A stretch of 64,000 nt of DNA from Bradyrhizobium sp. CSA112 (GCF_029051645.1 NZ_JAACFS010000004.1:248001-312000), one strand, 5' to 3'; shown: positions 10,570 through 19,276, counted from the stretch's first letter. Numbers and translations: made by a program. The notes: a model not told the origin generated them from the sequence alone.

Positions 10570-11505
10570 TCAGGTCGCTCGCTCCTGGAACACCGGCTCA
10601 AAACTTTTCCATTCATCGAAGAGCGCCGCCGGCAGTTTGTAAGGCTGGCATTCGATGATCGCACGCAACGCGCTCTCCTGATAGACGCGCAGATACGGCG
10701 TTGCCGGCGTTCCTATCGGAACTGGCGCGCCTTCGAGGCTGCCATCGCGCTTCAGGCGAATAGCGAAGATGGCCTCGGGCTTCTGCGACTCGAGGGCGCC
10801 ATAGGGCTTTTTCCAGCAGCGCGCGACCTGCTGTTTGAACATCGAGCCCCAAGTTGCGGAATTGTCCGCAGCCGCGCCCTTCGACAGGCCGAGCGCGGCA
10901 TTGGAATTCAGCGTGTCGCCGGTCGCGGCCTGACGCGACGGGTCACGCTTGTCGAGCAAGGCCGCGATCTGGTGCTGATCGAAGTGCCGTTCCACAATCC
11001 TCTGCTTCTGCGGCTCGGGCGGCTTGGCGGCCTGCACCGGCTTCGGCGGCGGCTTCTTCTCTTCCTTCTTGAGGGTTTCGCCGATCGGGTCGACCTTCGG
11101 CGGATCAGGTTTTTTCTCGACCTGCTTCGGCTCTTCCTTCGGCTTCTCGACGACCTTCGGCGGGTCGGGCTTCTTCTCGACCGGCTTCTCCTCGGCCTTC
11201 GGTTGCGGCGGTGGCGCGGTCTCGGTTACAACAGGCGCTTTCTCGGTGATCTTGCCGACGGCGTCATCGACCGGCTTGGCTTCGGCGACCTTCTCGACCA
11301 GTGGCTTCGGGTTTTCCTTCTTGCCGGTCTTCATGCCGGCCATGACCTTGGCAAGCTGATCGGGAGAGATCACATCGACCGCCACCGAATCTTCCGGCGG
11401 CATTTCGAGGGCCTTAGTCGAGACAGACACCATCGCCCACCCCAGCACGAGGACGTGCAGGGCGACCGACGCAACCAGTGTCTTGTCGACGTCCTTGATC
11501 TTCAC
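10570..11505 (-). CDS. tolA: Cell envelope integrity protein TolA
   Basis: TolA spans from the inner membrane to the outer membrane and couples the TolQR motor to TolB-Pal. The 311-aa product starts MKIKDVDKTL with one membrane helix at about residues 10-28. A Lys/Pro/Glu-rich stalk follows, with repeats such as KKPDPPKVVEKPKEE. The C-terminal TolA/TonB-type domain (AIFAIRLKRDGSLEG, ALRAIIECQPYKLP) lies at about residues 220-300. It sits between tolR and tolB on one transcript. Confidence 0.92.
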   Translation of the reverse strand: MKIKDVDKTLVASVALHVLVLGWAMVSVSTKALEMPPEDSVAVDVISPDQLAKVMAGMKTGKKENPKPLVEKVAEAKPVDDAVGKITEKAPVVTETAPPPQPKAEEKPVEKKPDPPKVVEKPKEEPKQVEKKPDPPKVDPIGETLKKEEKKPPPKPVQAAKPPEPQKQRIVERHFDQHQIAALLDKRDPSRQAATGDTLNSNAALGLSKGAAADNSATWGSMFKQQVARCWKKPYGALESQKPEAIFAIRLKRDGSLEGAPVPIGTPATPYLRVYQESALRAIIECQPYKLPAALFDEWKSFEPVFQERAT

Positions 11506-11549
11506 TTGAGCTTTCCCGCTCTGCGTTCAGCCGTCGCGCACCGCATGAC

Positions 11550-12026
11550 TCAAGACCCCTGCTCCGGCACGATGACGATATTGGCCTTGAACCCCGCCGT
11601 CCGAATATACCCCAAAAGCTTCATCATATCCGTGTAACAGACGTCCTTGTCGCCGCGCAGGTATACCACGCTCTCGGCCTCCGACCGGGTCTCCCGGATC
11701 GCCTTGATCTTGGGCAGCAGGTCGTTGGCTGAAATCAGCGTATCCCCGAGATAGAGTTCGACGTTCGAGTTGCAGGCCCCGCCGGTGCGCTTGACGGAGA
11801 GCGTCAGCGGCGGCGCATTGGCCGCGATCTGCTTGCCGCCGCCGGCGACGGGCAGATCGATATCGATCGTCGACGTCATCAGGGGCGCCGCCACCATGAA
11901 GATGATGAGCAGCACCAGCATCACGTCGACCATCGGCGTGACGTTGATCTCCGCCATCACGGCGGCGCGACGCCGGCCGCGGCGTCCACCGCCACCGCCC
12001 GCCGAACCTGCCATGTTCATCGCCAT
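11550..12026 (-). CDS. tolR: Tol-Pal motor subunit TolR (ExbD family)
   Basis: TolR forms the proton channel with TolQ. The 158-aa protein begins with a Gly/Arg-rich cytoplasmic tail, then one membrane helix in which the proton-carrying Asp34 appears in ITPMVDVMLVLLIIFM. The periplasmic domain follows, ending VVYLRGDKDVCYTDMMKLL. The gene lies 37 nt after tolQ. Confidence 0.95.
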   Translation of the reverse strand: MAMNMAGSAGGGGGRRGRRRAAVMAEINVTPMVDVMLVLLIIFMVAAPLMTSTIDIDLPVAGGGKQIAANAPPLTLSVKRTGGACNSNVELYLGDTLISANDLLPKIKAIRETRSEAESVVYLRGDKDVCYTDMMKLLGYIRTAGFKANIVIVPEQGS

Positions 12027-12063
12027 GATCTTGATCTCACGATGCGCTCGTCATTTGCCGTTC

Positions 12064-12777
12064 TCACGCCCGCTCGTCGATCTGGCGGGACAGGATGGCT
12101 GAAAACTCGTCGGCGAAGCCTTCCAGCCGCTGCGCCTGCCGGTTCACCTCGGACGTGAACTTATTGTAGAAAATGGTCGCCGGAATGGCGGCGATGAGGC
12201 CGATAGCGGTAGCAAACAGCGCTTCCGCAATGCCGGGCGCCACCACCGCGAGCGAAGTATTTTTCGAGGCCGCAATCGACTGGAAGCTCGACATGATGCC
12301 CCAGACGGTTCCGAACAGGCCGACGAACGGCCCGGCCGAGCCGACGGTCGCGAGCACCAGGAGCCGCCGCTCCAACCGCTCGACCTCGCGGGCGATGGAG
12401 ACGTTCATCACTTTCTCGATCCGCATCTGCAGGCCGGCAAAGGAGCGCGACTGGCTCTCGAACGATCGCTTCCACTCGCGCATGGCCGCGACGAAACACG
12501 CCGCCATCGATTGCGTCGGCTTCGCCGACAGCGCGCGATAGAGTTCCTCGATCGACTGACCGGACCAGAACGCCTGCTCGAAGCGGTCCATGGCCCGCTT
12601 GGTGCGCGAATAGAGGAAAATCTTGTCGATCGCGATCGCCCAGACCCAGACCGAGCAAGCCAGCAAGCCGAGCATGACTGTCTTGACGACCCAATGGGCC
12701 TGCAGGAACAGCGCTATCAGCGACACGTCGGCGGAGACCAACGGCAGGGCTGCCGGAGTCACGTCGGCCGGATTCAT
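12064..12777 (-). CDS. tolQ: Tol-Pal motor subunit TolQ (ExbB/MotA family)
   Basis: TolQ is the three-helix motor subunit of the Tol-Pal complex. The 237-aa product starts MNPADVTPAA, supported by a GAGGA site. It has helices at about residues 20-45, 135-160 and 170-200, with the family motif GLFGTVWGIM and the C-terminal GLIAAIPATIFYNKF. A longer in-frame reading to 12945 has no ribosome site and an implausible Arg-rich leader. This is the first gene of the tol run. In related genomes ybgC comes directly before it, but here ybgC is about 28 kb away. Confidence 0.96.
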   Translation of the reverse strand: MNPADVTPAALPLVSADVSLIALFLQAHWVVKTVMLGLLACSVWVWAIAIDKIFLYSRTKRAMDRFEQAFWSGQSIEELYRALSAKPTQSMAACFVAAMREWKRSFESQSRSFAGLQMRIEKVMNVSIAREVERLERRLLVLATVGSAGPFVGLFGTVWGIMSSFQSIAASKNTSLAVVAPGIAEALFATAIGLIAAIPATIFYNKFTSEVNRQAQRLEGFADEFSAILSRQIDERA

Positions 12778-13128
12778 GAGCGGTATCCTCTCAACGCAAG
12801 TGTCCCTATTTCCTCCGGGAGCAAATGGCTGCCGGTCCACAGCCGCGCGTCGGGCGCGGCGATTTGCGCCAGCGCGAAAGCCTCTCTTTTGTCGCGTGGG
12901 GGGCCCGCCGAAAGCCGGGCATTGCTTCCCCTGCCAACATGTCAAAACGAGGGCTGTCAGCGCGTCATTCCGTCCCTAACCAGACGCTAAGCTTGGTTAA
13001 CACTAGGTTACTAAAGGGAAATGTGGCTGCCGTAAATCGAGGCAGGCCGGGCGGTTACGGATGCTCAGGTCCGGGTTCCATGCCCGGGTAGGTGGTCATG
13101 GCCGGAGGCTTCGCCCTTCATGCAGTCT
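12778..13128. other. Non-coding region upstream of tolQ
   Basis: No gene is supported here. Open frames on both strands are Arg- and Pro-rich shadows. The tolQ promoter must lie in this stretch or beyond, but no clear -35/-10 pair was found. Confidence 0.5.
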
Positions 13129-13210
13129 CGTAGGATGGGTGGAGCGCAGCGATACCCATCGCCATGTGCACAGGCATTGATGGGTATCGCTTCGCTCCAC
13201 CCACCCTACG
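13129..13210. repeat. Inverted intergenic repeat (GTAGGRTGGG family)
   Basis: The arms CGTAGGATGGGTGGAGCG and CGCTCCACCCACCCTACG, followed inwards by GATACCCATC and GATGGGTATC, form a long imperfect hairpin. The outer arms resemble those at 26815-26903, so this is one of a dispersed family. Confidence 0.8.
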
Positions 13211-13248
13211 CATAACTAAGCGATCTCGCGGCGCATTGCACCCGAGGT

Positions 13249-13620
13249 ATGCCTAAAACTTCCCGCCCTCTCCAATCAGAGGGCGCAGGGAAGACCGGGT
13301 GCTTGCTGCACCCGCGGTCTCGCGTGCGATTTGCGCAAACAAAACTGCACACGAGCATACAGGGCAGCGGGAGCATTCCGGCCTTCCCTGCGCAATGGCT
13401 TTACGGCTTACTTCGTTGCTCCCTGGTGAACGGGTTTCTTGCCACCGTCGTCACGCAGAAACTTCCGCGCAACTTAACGCCAGCAACGCGGCGTCCGGAC
13501 CACACGACTTCGCCGAACGCCGTCGGGCAGCGGAACAAATTTTGCGACGCCGGACAACCGTCCTGCTCCCACGCTCGCCTTGTCGCTCGGACGGGCGTGA
13601 TCTAAACATGACGCTAACAA
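13249..13620. repeat. Probable dispersed Bradyrhizobium-type non-coding repeat
   Basis: This stretch gives short overlapping frames (EGAGKTGCLLHPRSR, PAFPAQWLYGL) that I recall from many spurious annotations in Bradyrhizobium genomes. That points to a multi-copy intergenic repeat rather than a gene. No start, ribosome site or family match supports coding. Confidence 0.45.
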
Positions 13621-13662
13621 TAATAAGCGTGCGGGCCTGATCCGCATTCAAGGGAGAAGACC

Positions 13663-14821
13663 ATGAAGGCATTCATGATGGCCGCGGCGGTTGTTGCCGG
13701 CATCGCTGCCAATGCGGCGAACGCCGCGCCGCTGCCCGAGGCAAAGCCGGATGACGTTGGATTTTCGCAGCAAGGACTGGCCCGCCTGGACGATTTTTTC
13801 GCCCGCGAGATCGCCGCGAAACGTGTGCCCGGCGCCGTGGTTGCGATAGCTCGCGATGGAAAGCTGGTTCAGTACAAGGCCTACGGCCAGCTCGATCCGA
13901 CCAAAGGCACGCCGATGCTGCTGGATGCCGTGTTCGCGCTTGCCTCCATGACCAAGCCGATGGCCGCCGTCGCGGGCCTGACACTTATGGAACAGGGCCG
14001 CCTGGCGCTTCAGGCAAAGCTTGCCGATTACTATCCCGCGTTCGCCGAGATGAAGGTCGGCGTCCCGCAGGCGGATGGTTCGCTGAAGCTCGACGCGCAG
14101 GTTTCACCGATCTACATCCACGATCTTTATCGACACACATCCGGCCTGATGTACGGAGGACGCCCGGACAGCTCGAGCCCAGTAGCGCGTCAGTACCCGG
14201 AAGGGACGGCGCCGGCGATCGAAGGCGATACGCAGGCGTTCATCGATCGCATCACGAAGCTGCCGCTGGCGCACCAACCGGCGACGGCTTTCGAGTACGG
14301 TTTCTCGATCGATGTGCTCGGCGCGCGCTCGTCTTGCGCGGCCATTTCCCAATGACCCGCTGACGGGCAAACCGCAGGCGATCAAACTTCTCGATACACC
14401 AACGAAGTTCGACTGCGGTGGCGCCTGCGCGTTTGCAACCGTGGGCGACTACGTACGCTTTGGGCAAATGCTGCTCAATGGCGGCGAACTCGACGGTCAG
14501 CGCGTTCTCGGGCCCAAGACCGTGCATCACATGATCTCCAACCACCTTGGACCGGAGATCAAGAACAACGTAGCCAACGTGGAGCCGCATCGCGGTGGCT
14601 TTAGCTTCGGCCTTGGAGTGGCCGTGCGTACGAACGAGGGTCTGTCCTCGGTTCCGGGCAATCCCGGCGAGTTCACCTGGAATGGCGCCTATGGCACGCA
14701 GTTCTTCTGCGACCCGAAGGAGCGCCTTGTCGTCGTCGTAGGAACGGCGGCGCCCGGCGAACTTCGGAAGTACTATCGTGAGCAGGTCCAGGACATCGTC
14801 TACGGCGCGATGGTGCGGTAA
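13663..14821 (+). pseudogene. Serine hydrolase (beta-lactamase/class C family) with internal deletion and frameshift
   Basis: A signal peptide (MKAFMMAAAVVAG to ANAA) and the N-terminal half of a class C beta-lactamase-like esterase are intact. They include the SxxK motif in ASMTKPM and RHTSGLMYGG. After EYGFSIDVLG, near 14320-14330, similarity continues only in another frame (RLARPFPNDPLTG to the stop at 14821). The helical segment that normally separates these parts, some tens of residues, is missing. A deletion across a short GCGC-rich identity explains both the loss and the frame change. The first frame stops at 14355. The ribosome site AGGGAGAAG before the start is intact, so the damage looks recent. 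Confidence 0.85.
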
Positions 14822-14898
14822 CTTTTCTCGCAGACTTTGGCGTGCACGGCCCCGGCGTCAGGCTGGGACCTCTGTCCCCCGCTTTGCGCCGAGCGCCT

Positions 14899-15360
14899 CT
14901 ACTTTGTTGCCTCGTCGGTTATGTCGCTCAACGTCTTTGCGAACGCCGAATAATTGGGTGGCGCTTCCAGTCCATGCCGTGGGTAAATTGTCTTATACAG
15001 ATAGTCGGCTGAATTATAGGACAGCCATACCTTGCCTTGATCATCCTTCCAAATCAGAGCCTTCGGAGGATTGTCGATCGCCAGCAATGGCGTCTTTGCC
15101 ATTACCGGCGTGCCGAGTTTGGGATTTCCAAATATGACCACTGTACGAGGCCGCATATCGATGCCGAACTTCTTTCCCGCGGCAGCGTGGTCGATTTCGG
15201 TGAACACAATCAAGCCGGCGCCTTCCCTTGATTTCACGGCCGCCTCAAAGCGCGAGATCGTTTCCTTCACCGAAAAATTGCTGGGTTTGGTGATGATGCC
15301 GTCGTTCGCGCAAGCCGGCGCCGCGATGACTAGTGCCAAGAAAGCCAACATGAACTTCAT
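14899..15360 (-). CDS. DUF302 periplasmic protein
   Basis: The 153-aa product begins with a signal peptide (MKFMLAFLALVIAAPACA) and carries a DUF302 domain. Typical motifs are FTEIDHAAAG, RTVVIFGNPKLGTPVM and ALIWKDDQGKVWLSYNSADYL. DUF302 proteins are small periplasmic proteins of unknown role, often found near thiol or metal homeostasis genes. Here it shares a strand with a CcdA-like protein and a thioredoxin, which suggests a common envelope redox function. That link is inferred from context. Confidence 0.85.
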   Translation of the reverse strand: MKFMLAFLALVIAAPACANDGIITKPSNFSVKETISRFEAAVKSREGAGLIVFTEIDHAAAGKKFGIDMRPRTVVIFGNPKLGTPVMAKTPLLAIDNPPKALIWKDDQGKVWLSYNSADYLYKTIYPRHGLEAPPNYSAFAKTLSDITDEATK

Positions 15361-15459
15361 CGGAACTTCTCCCTAGCTGGATTTCAAAGTCCTCAAGCAA
15401 GCAACTGGCAATTCGTCCGAGGGGCCCTGCAAGTATGAGCCTCTAAAAGCTATGAGCCT

Positions 15460-16182
15460 CTAAAAGCGCGTGGTCAGATTAGTCAGCCATTCCGGCGAAA
15501 CGTCGACCAGGAAGGTTTCAAGCGCCTTGTCCGCTCCGGAAATGATGAGGATGCCGATGACAAGGAGCAGAAGGCCGAGCATGGATTTCATTCCGCCGCC
15601 CGCGGCCAACAATCGGCCCCGCCAGCGCGCCATCGTTTCCCGGGAAAGCCATCCCAATCCCACCAATGGGAGCGCCGCGCCGACACCGAATGCAAGCATT
15701 GTCAGCGCTACCTGACCAAGGTCCTTGCCTTGGGCGGCAAGCAAAGACGCGGTTCCAAGTGTCGGCCCGACGCATGGGCTCCATACGGCTCCCAGGAGCG
15801 CGCCGATCCAAAACTGTCCGGCAATGCCGTTGGTGCGGCTCGTCGCCAATCTGCTGTCGGCCCAGTTTCCGATCGGGCCCGCCGCCACCGCGATTTGCGC
15901 CTGTAACCGCGGCACAACAAGCACGACGCCGACGAGCATCATCAACGTCGCCGCAAGGTAGCGAAGTCGGTCCGCGTCCAATCCTATCGAGTGGCCGATC
16001 GTCGCCACAAATAATCCAATGCCGACAAACGAAAGGGACAGCCCGGCAGCCAGTGCCAAAGGCCCCTGACGATGGTTCGACGCCGCGCTGCCCAGGACGA
16101 TCGGAAGTAGAGGGAGCACGCAAGGCGAAAGGATCGAAAGGATTCCTGCGAGGAATGCCAACAACATAGTGCCGATCGTCAT
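15460..16182 (-). CDS. CcdA/DsbD-type thiol:disulfide transmembrane protein
   Basis: CcdA-family proteins carry electrons from cytoplasmic thioredoxin across the inner membrane to periplasmic thiol proteins. The 240-aa product has six predicted helices. The two conserved Cys lie in LSILSPCVLPLLPI and AVWSPCVGPTLG. It lies 80 nt after a secreted thioredoxin-like gene and before DUF302, so that thioredoxin is the likely partner. Confidence 0.92.
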   Translation of the reverse strand: MTIGTMLLAFLAGILSILSPCVLPLLPIVLGSAASNHRQGPLALAAGLSLSFVGIGLFVATIGHSIGLDADRLRYLAATLMMLVGVVLVVPRLQAQIAVAAGPIGNWADSRLATSRTNGIAGQFWIGALLGAVWSPCVGPTLGTASLLAAQGKDLGQVALTMLAFGVGAALPLVGLGWLSRETMARWRGRLLAAGGGMKSMLGLLLLVIGILIISGADKALETFLVDVSPEWLTNLTTRF

Positions 16183-16262
16183 CGCGGGTTTCCCATCTCT
16201 AAATTGCCTTTGCTGGCGCGCTCAAACTTTCCGCAGCTACTACCTCCATATCGACGAAGAGG

Positions 16263-16655
16263 TCAGATCGCTTTCCCGACCATCGCAAATATCGCGTCCC
16301 GCTTGGTATCGCCGACCGAGCGCGCCGCTTCCTTTTCGCCCTTGAAGGCAATCAGGGTCGACTGCGTGCGGACGCCGAAGCGATTGAGCAGATCTTTCTG
16401 GCTGTCGAAATCGATTACGAAATAGACGAGATCCCTAAACTTGGGATCGGCCCTTAGATCGCTCAGGATCGGCTCCTGCGCCTTGCAGGTCGGACACCAC
16501 GGGGCGTGGACCGCAATCAGAATTGGCTTGCCGGCCTTCTGGGCTGCGGCGAACGCCTTGGCATCGAACGCAGCGGCGTTTTCCGCAACCGCCGGCGAAG
16601 CGGCGAGAATTCCGGCAACGAGCGTGGCACCCAGAATGGAACGGCGGGTCAGCAT
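16263..16655 (-). CDS. Secreted thioredoxin-fold protein
   Basis: The 130-aa product starts MLTRRSILGATL behind AAGGAGA, with a signal peptide ending near SPAVAE. A thioredoxin domain follows with the active site APWCPTCKAQ and a C-terminal region GVRTQSTLIAFKGEKEA. It should act in the periplasm as a thiol reductase recharged by the adjacent CcdA-like protein. An in-frame extension to 16898 was rejected because it lacks a ribosome site and any recognisable domain. Confidence 0.92.
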   Translation of the reverse strand: MLTRRSILGATLVAGILAASPAVAENAAAFDAKAFAAAQKAGKPILIAVHAPWCPTCKAQEPILSDLRADPKFRDLVYFVIDFDSQKDLLNRFGVRTQSTLIAFKGEKEAARSVGDTKRDAIFAMVGKAI

Positions 16656-17016
16656 GATTTTCTCCTTGTTGATCTGAATGTAGTTCGTTTCGGAGGCCGC
16701 AAACGTTACGCGCCCGCGCCAGCAGCGGCATGGACTGCGCAGGGTTCCCGACTGGAAGTTCGAGTTGGCCGCGGCAAAGGTTACGGGTCTCTGCGGAAAA
16801 TTCTTTTCTGTCGTCGCCGAGGGGGCGGGCCTATCGAACAGGGCATCGGTCAGGAGAACGCAGTCAGGATGCCGGGTTGCAGTAAGGAAAGTTCCCATAC
16901 CACGATACTCCCTGGCTGACGGTGGTTCGCACGCCTGCGCCGATCCCGGCAGGCTTCACAGGGGCAATGGTCGATGCTTATGGCGCGAGCCCAAGATGGT
17001 ACCGGGCGACCGGTAC
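16656..17016. other. Intergenic region without recognised gene
   Basis: Both strands hold short open frames, none with a ribosome site or a recognisable domain. The thioredoxin promoter is expected here. GGTACCGGGCGACCGGTACA at about 16999-17016 is an imperfect palindrome beside the DUF2852 terminator. Confidence 0.4.
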
Positions 17017-17052
17017 AAAACAAACCGCCCACCTGCTTTCGCAGATGGGCGG
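17017..17052 (-). terminator. Rho-independent terminator after the DUF2852 gene
   Basis: On the minus strand CCGCCCATCTGC and GCAGGTGGGCGG pair across a GAAA tetraloop with one mismatch. TTTGTTTTG follows. A second small hairpin (TCAGGCGT / ACGCCTGA) lies between it and the gene. Confidence 0.75.
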
Positions 17053-17119
17053 CTGTATCGCCATCAGGCGTCATGGGGGCATCACGCCTGAGGCTGAATG
17101 CCTGTCCCGAGGTCGAACC

Positions 17120-17605
17120 TCAGCCCTGCTGCGGCTGGTCGTTCGGCGGGGTGGGACGCTGCTTGTGCTGCGCCATGAACTGGTCGAACTCTTCCTTGTC
17201 CTTGGCGTGACGCAGGCGTTCGAGGAAATTCTTGAACTCGACCTGCTCTTCCTCGAGCCGGCGCAGGGTTTCCATGCGGTACTCGTCGAAGGCGCGGTTG
17301 CCGCTCGAAGGCGGGCCGAAGCCGAAACCGCCAAAGCCGCGGCCTTCCATGCGATTCCGCATCCGGTCCATCTTGTACTGCATCCGCTCCATCTTGTTCT
17401 GCCAGCGGTCTCCGTTGCTCCAGCAACCCATTTTTCTGCTCCCTAGTGTGAAAAAGAGGAGGGCAAGGCCGATCGGCCACCAGATGATGAAGCCGAGGAT
17501 GGTCACCACGATCCAGCCGGGGTGCCAGGGGCTCTCAAGCATATGCGGGCGATAGTTCTCTTCCCTCGGGCCGCGCCATCGATTGACATCTGCGGTGTAG
17601 GCCAT
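17120..17605 (-). CDS. DUF2852 membrane protein
   Basis: The 161-aa product begins MAYTADVNRW behind GGAGAGG and carries a DUF2852 domain. One or two membrane helices lie at about residues 30-55 (WIVVTILGFIIWWPIGLALL). A charged, Met-rich segment and a probable coiled coil (RMETLRRLEEEQVEFKNFLE) follow at about 105-140. The family has no known function. A perfect TetR-type palindrome lies 35 nt upstream of the start, and a tetR gene precedes it on the same strand, so TetR control is likely. An upstream ATG at 17617 lacks a ribosome site. Confidence 0.85.
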   Translation of the reverse strand: MAYTADVNRWRGPREENYRPHMLESPWHPGWIVVTILGFIIWWPIGLALLFFTLGSRKMGCWSNGDRWQNKMERMQYKMDRMRNRMEGRGFGGFGFGPPSSGNRAFDEYRMETLRRLEEEQVEFKNFLERLRHAKDKEEFDQFMAQHKQRPTPPNDQPQQG

Positions 17606-17639
17606 TTCCCTCTCCATGACGGCGATCACGCCGTTGTGA

Positions 17640-17658
17640 ATGTAAATAACATTTACAT
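17640..17658. promoter_or_regulatory. TetR operator 1 (before the DUF2852 gene)
   Basis: A perfect palindrome ATGTAAA-N5-TTTACAT with arms of 8 bases when the flanking T and A are counted. It matches operator 2 at 18436 in sequence and spacing. Confidence 0.75.
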
Positions 17659-17711
17659 ACCTAAACCAATCCGCGTTTTTGTCAAGCGGGCGTCTCGCCG
17701 CGCCTTCGAAA

Positions 17712-18437
17712 TTATTTTCGGTTCCCCCAAGGGCCAGACGGCGCATCGCCGGCGGGCGGCACCGGCGGCGGGCCTGGCGGTTTTGGCTCAGGCCGGCGGT
17801 CGGTCGGGAAGCCGAGGCCGCGCAGGTAAATCAGCACTTCGGCTTCCAGCAGTTCTTCCGGCGACATCGGCAGTTTGCGTCGTGCCGCATCGCCGCGGCC
17901 GAACAGCGAGGCCACGCCGTGCGACATCGACCAGATATGCAGCGCCATCATCATCGCCGGCGGCCGCGGCATGCCGGGCGGCGCCAACGCCGCAAGTCGC
18001 TCGGCAGCTGCGCGAATGATCGCGAAAGCGCGCTCGCTGGCCGCCATTAGTGTAGGGTTTAGATCGACCGGAATGCCGGATTCGAACATCGCCGAATAGA
18101 ACGCGGGCTCGTTGCGCGCGAAGGCAAGGTAAGCCTTCCCCACCCGTTCGAACGCCGTAACCGTGTCCGGGCGGCCGTCGTCCCAGGCCTGCGTCAGCAG
18201 CGCTTCGAACTGTTCGAAGCCGCGTTGGGCGATCGAGGACAGCAGTTCGTCGCGGTCGCGGAAATGCCGGTAGGGCGCAGCGGGGCTGACACCGGCCATC
18301 CGCGCGGCGTCGGCAAAGGTGAAACCGGCCGCACCTTTTTCGGCGATCAGGCCAAGCGCCGCTTGCAGCAGCGCCTCTTTCAGATTGCCGTGGTGGTAGC
18401 CGCGCTCGCTGCGGCCTTGGTCCTTTCGCCAGCTCAT
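17712..18437 (-). CDS. TetR/AcrR-family repressor
   Basis: The 241-aa regulator begins MSWRKDQGRS. Its N-terminal helix-turn-helix (FTFADAARMAGVSPAAPYRHFRDRDELL split over about residues 40-67) is typical. The C-terminal ligand domain contains MMALHIWSMSHGVASLFGRG, and a Pro-rich tail follows. The start at 18437 lies inside a palindrome that matches the operator before the downstream DUF2852 gene, which implies autorepression and control of DUF2852. The ligand is unknown. An in-frame GTG or ATG start further upstream would place the operator inside the gene. Confidence 0.9.
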   Translation of the reverse strand: MSWRKDQGRSERGYHHGNLKEALLQAALGLIAEKGAAGFTFADAARMAGVSPAAPYRHFRDRDELLSSIAQRGFEQFEALLTQAWDDGRPDTVTAFERVGKAYLAFARNEPAFYSAMFESGIPVDLNPTLMAASERAFAIIRAAAERLAALAPPGMPRPPAMMMALHIWSMSHGVASLFGRGDAARRKLPMSPEELLEAEVLIYLRGLGFPTDRRPEPKPPGPPPVPPAGDAPSGPWGNRK

Positions 18438-18454
18438 GTGAAAGGCTTTTACAT
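18436..18454. promoter_or_regulatory. TetR operator 2 (over the tetR start)
   Basis: ATGTGAA-N5-TTTACAT has the same half-sites and spacing as operator 1 with one mismatch. It covers the start codon of the tetR gene. Confidence 0.7.
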
Positions 18455-18510
18455 GAGCCGGGTGCAAAGGTCACTTATTTTGAGTGTTCAGGAAGGTTAA
18501 CGGTTGGTCA

Positions 18511-18695
18511 CTCCGCTCCCTCTCCCGTCCTTCACGGGGAGAGGGCTGGGGTGAGGGGCTGCTTCCGCGGGCTTATCTCTATCGACTGACCTATAGCCCT
18601 CACCGGATCGCATCGCTCTCACGACCATCTCATCTGCAGAGAGAGGCCCCTCACCCCGACCCTCTCCCCGTGAAGGACGGTGAGAGGGAGCAGAG
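18511..18695. repeat. Pair of inverted C/G-rich intergenic repeats
   Basis: The segment at 18511-18558 (CCCTCTCCCGTCCTTCACGG, then GGCTGGGGTGAGGGG) recurs inverted at 18647-18695. Each half is itself a hairpin. It belongs to the same purine/pyrimidine-skewed class as 28579-28714 and the arms around the DUF559 gene. Confidence 0.75.
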
Positions 18696-18721
18696 CGAGA
18701 GCGGGGCGAGGTTCAAGTGCC

Positions 18722-19147
18722 TCACCTTGCCTTGTGCGCATTTCCCTTCTGCAACTCGTCGAAGCCTTTGGCTGCCTGCTGCACCTCCTCCGAGAAATCT
18801 TCGATCTCCTGCACCTGGCGGATTTCGATGATCTCGTTCTCGGAGGCCGGGCACTTCTTCGCCCAGGCGATCGCCTCTTCGCGCGACTTCACGTCGATCA
18901 TCCAGTAGCCGCCGAGTACTTCCTTGGCCTCGGTGAAGGGGCCGTCTGTGACAACGGGCTTGCCGGTGGCGAAGGAGACCCGCGCGCCCATCGACGGCGG
19001 ATGCAGCCCGTCGAGCGCGATCAGCACGCCGGCCTCCTTGAGCGCCTCGTTGTACTTCATCATCGCCTTGACCCGTTCAGGGTCGAGCTGGACGTCCGGC
19101 GGCGCGGTCTCATAGCCCAGGGGGATCATCAGCATCATGAATCGCAT
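18722..19147 (-). CDS. YCII-family protein (DGPF motif)
   Basis: The 141-aa product begins MRFMMLMIPLG and carries a YciI-like domain with the DGPF signature in VVTDGPFTEAKEVLGGYW, followed by SREEAIAWAKKCP. Proteins of this type often accompany ECF42 sigma factors, and their enzymatic role is unknown. It follows a second YCII gene on the same strand with a repeat between them. No promoter of the type found before the other regulon members lies directly upstream, so it is probably read from 19780. Confidence 0.9.
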   Translation of the reverse strand: MRFMMLMIPLGYETAPPDVQLDPERVKAMMKYNEALKEAGVLIALDGLHPPSMGARVSFATGKPVVTDGPFTEAKEVLGGYWMIDVKSREEAIAWAKKCPASENEIIEIRQVQEIEDFSEEVQQAAKGFDELQKGNAHKAR

Positions 19148-19220
19148 GGTGGGTGTCCTTGTTTCGATGTCATTCCGGGGCGATGCGAAGCATCGAACCC
19201 GGAATCTCGAGATTCCCCGA

Positions 19221-19234
19221 TGCGCAATTGCGCA
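19221..19234. repeat. TGCGCAATTGCGCA palindrome, copy 1
   Basis: A perfect 14-bp palindrome inside an intergenic repeat between the two YCII genes. It recurs at 31677 and 37277. Confidence 0.7.
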
Positions 19235-19276
19235 TCTGAGGTCTGGTCCTTCGGACCATCCCGGAATGACGGGGAG

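Noticed and set aside
9349..11637. Plus-strand frame of 762 codons opposite tolB-tolA
   Set aside because: It spans two conserved genes and their gap on the other strand, with low-complexity Leu/Arg runs mirrored from the TolA stalk.
13249..13640. Plus-strand open frames containing EGAGKTGCLLHPRSR and PAFPAQWLYGL
   Set aside because: These resemble translated dispersed repeats known as spurious annotations. No ribosome site is present and the frames overlap each other in several phases.
16656..16898. N-terminal extension of the thioredoxin-like gene
   Set aside because: The extension has no ribosome site and would bury a clear signal peptide. The AAGGAGA site fits the start at 16655.
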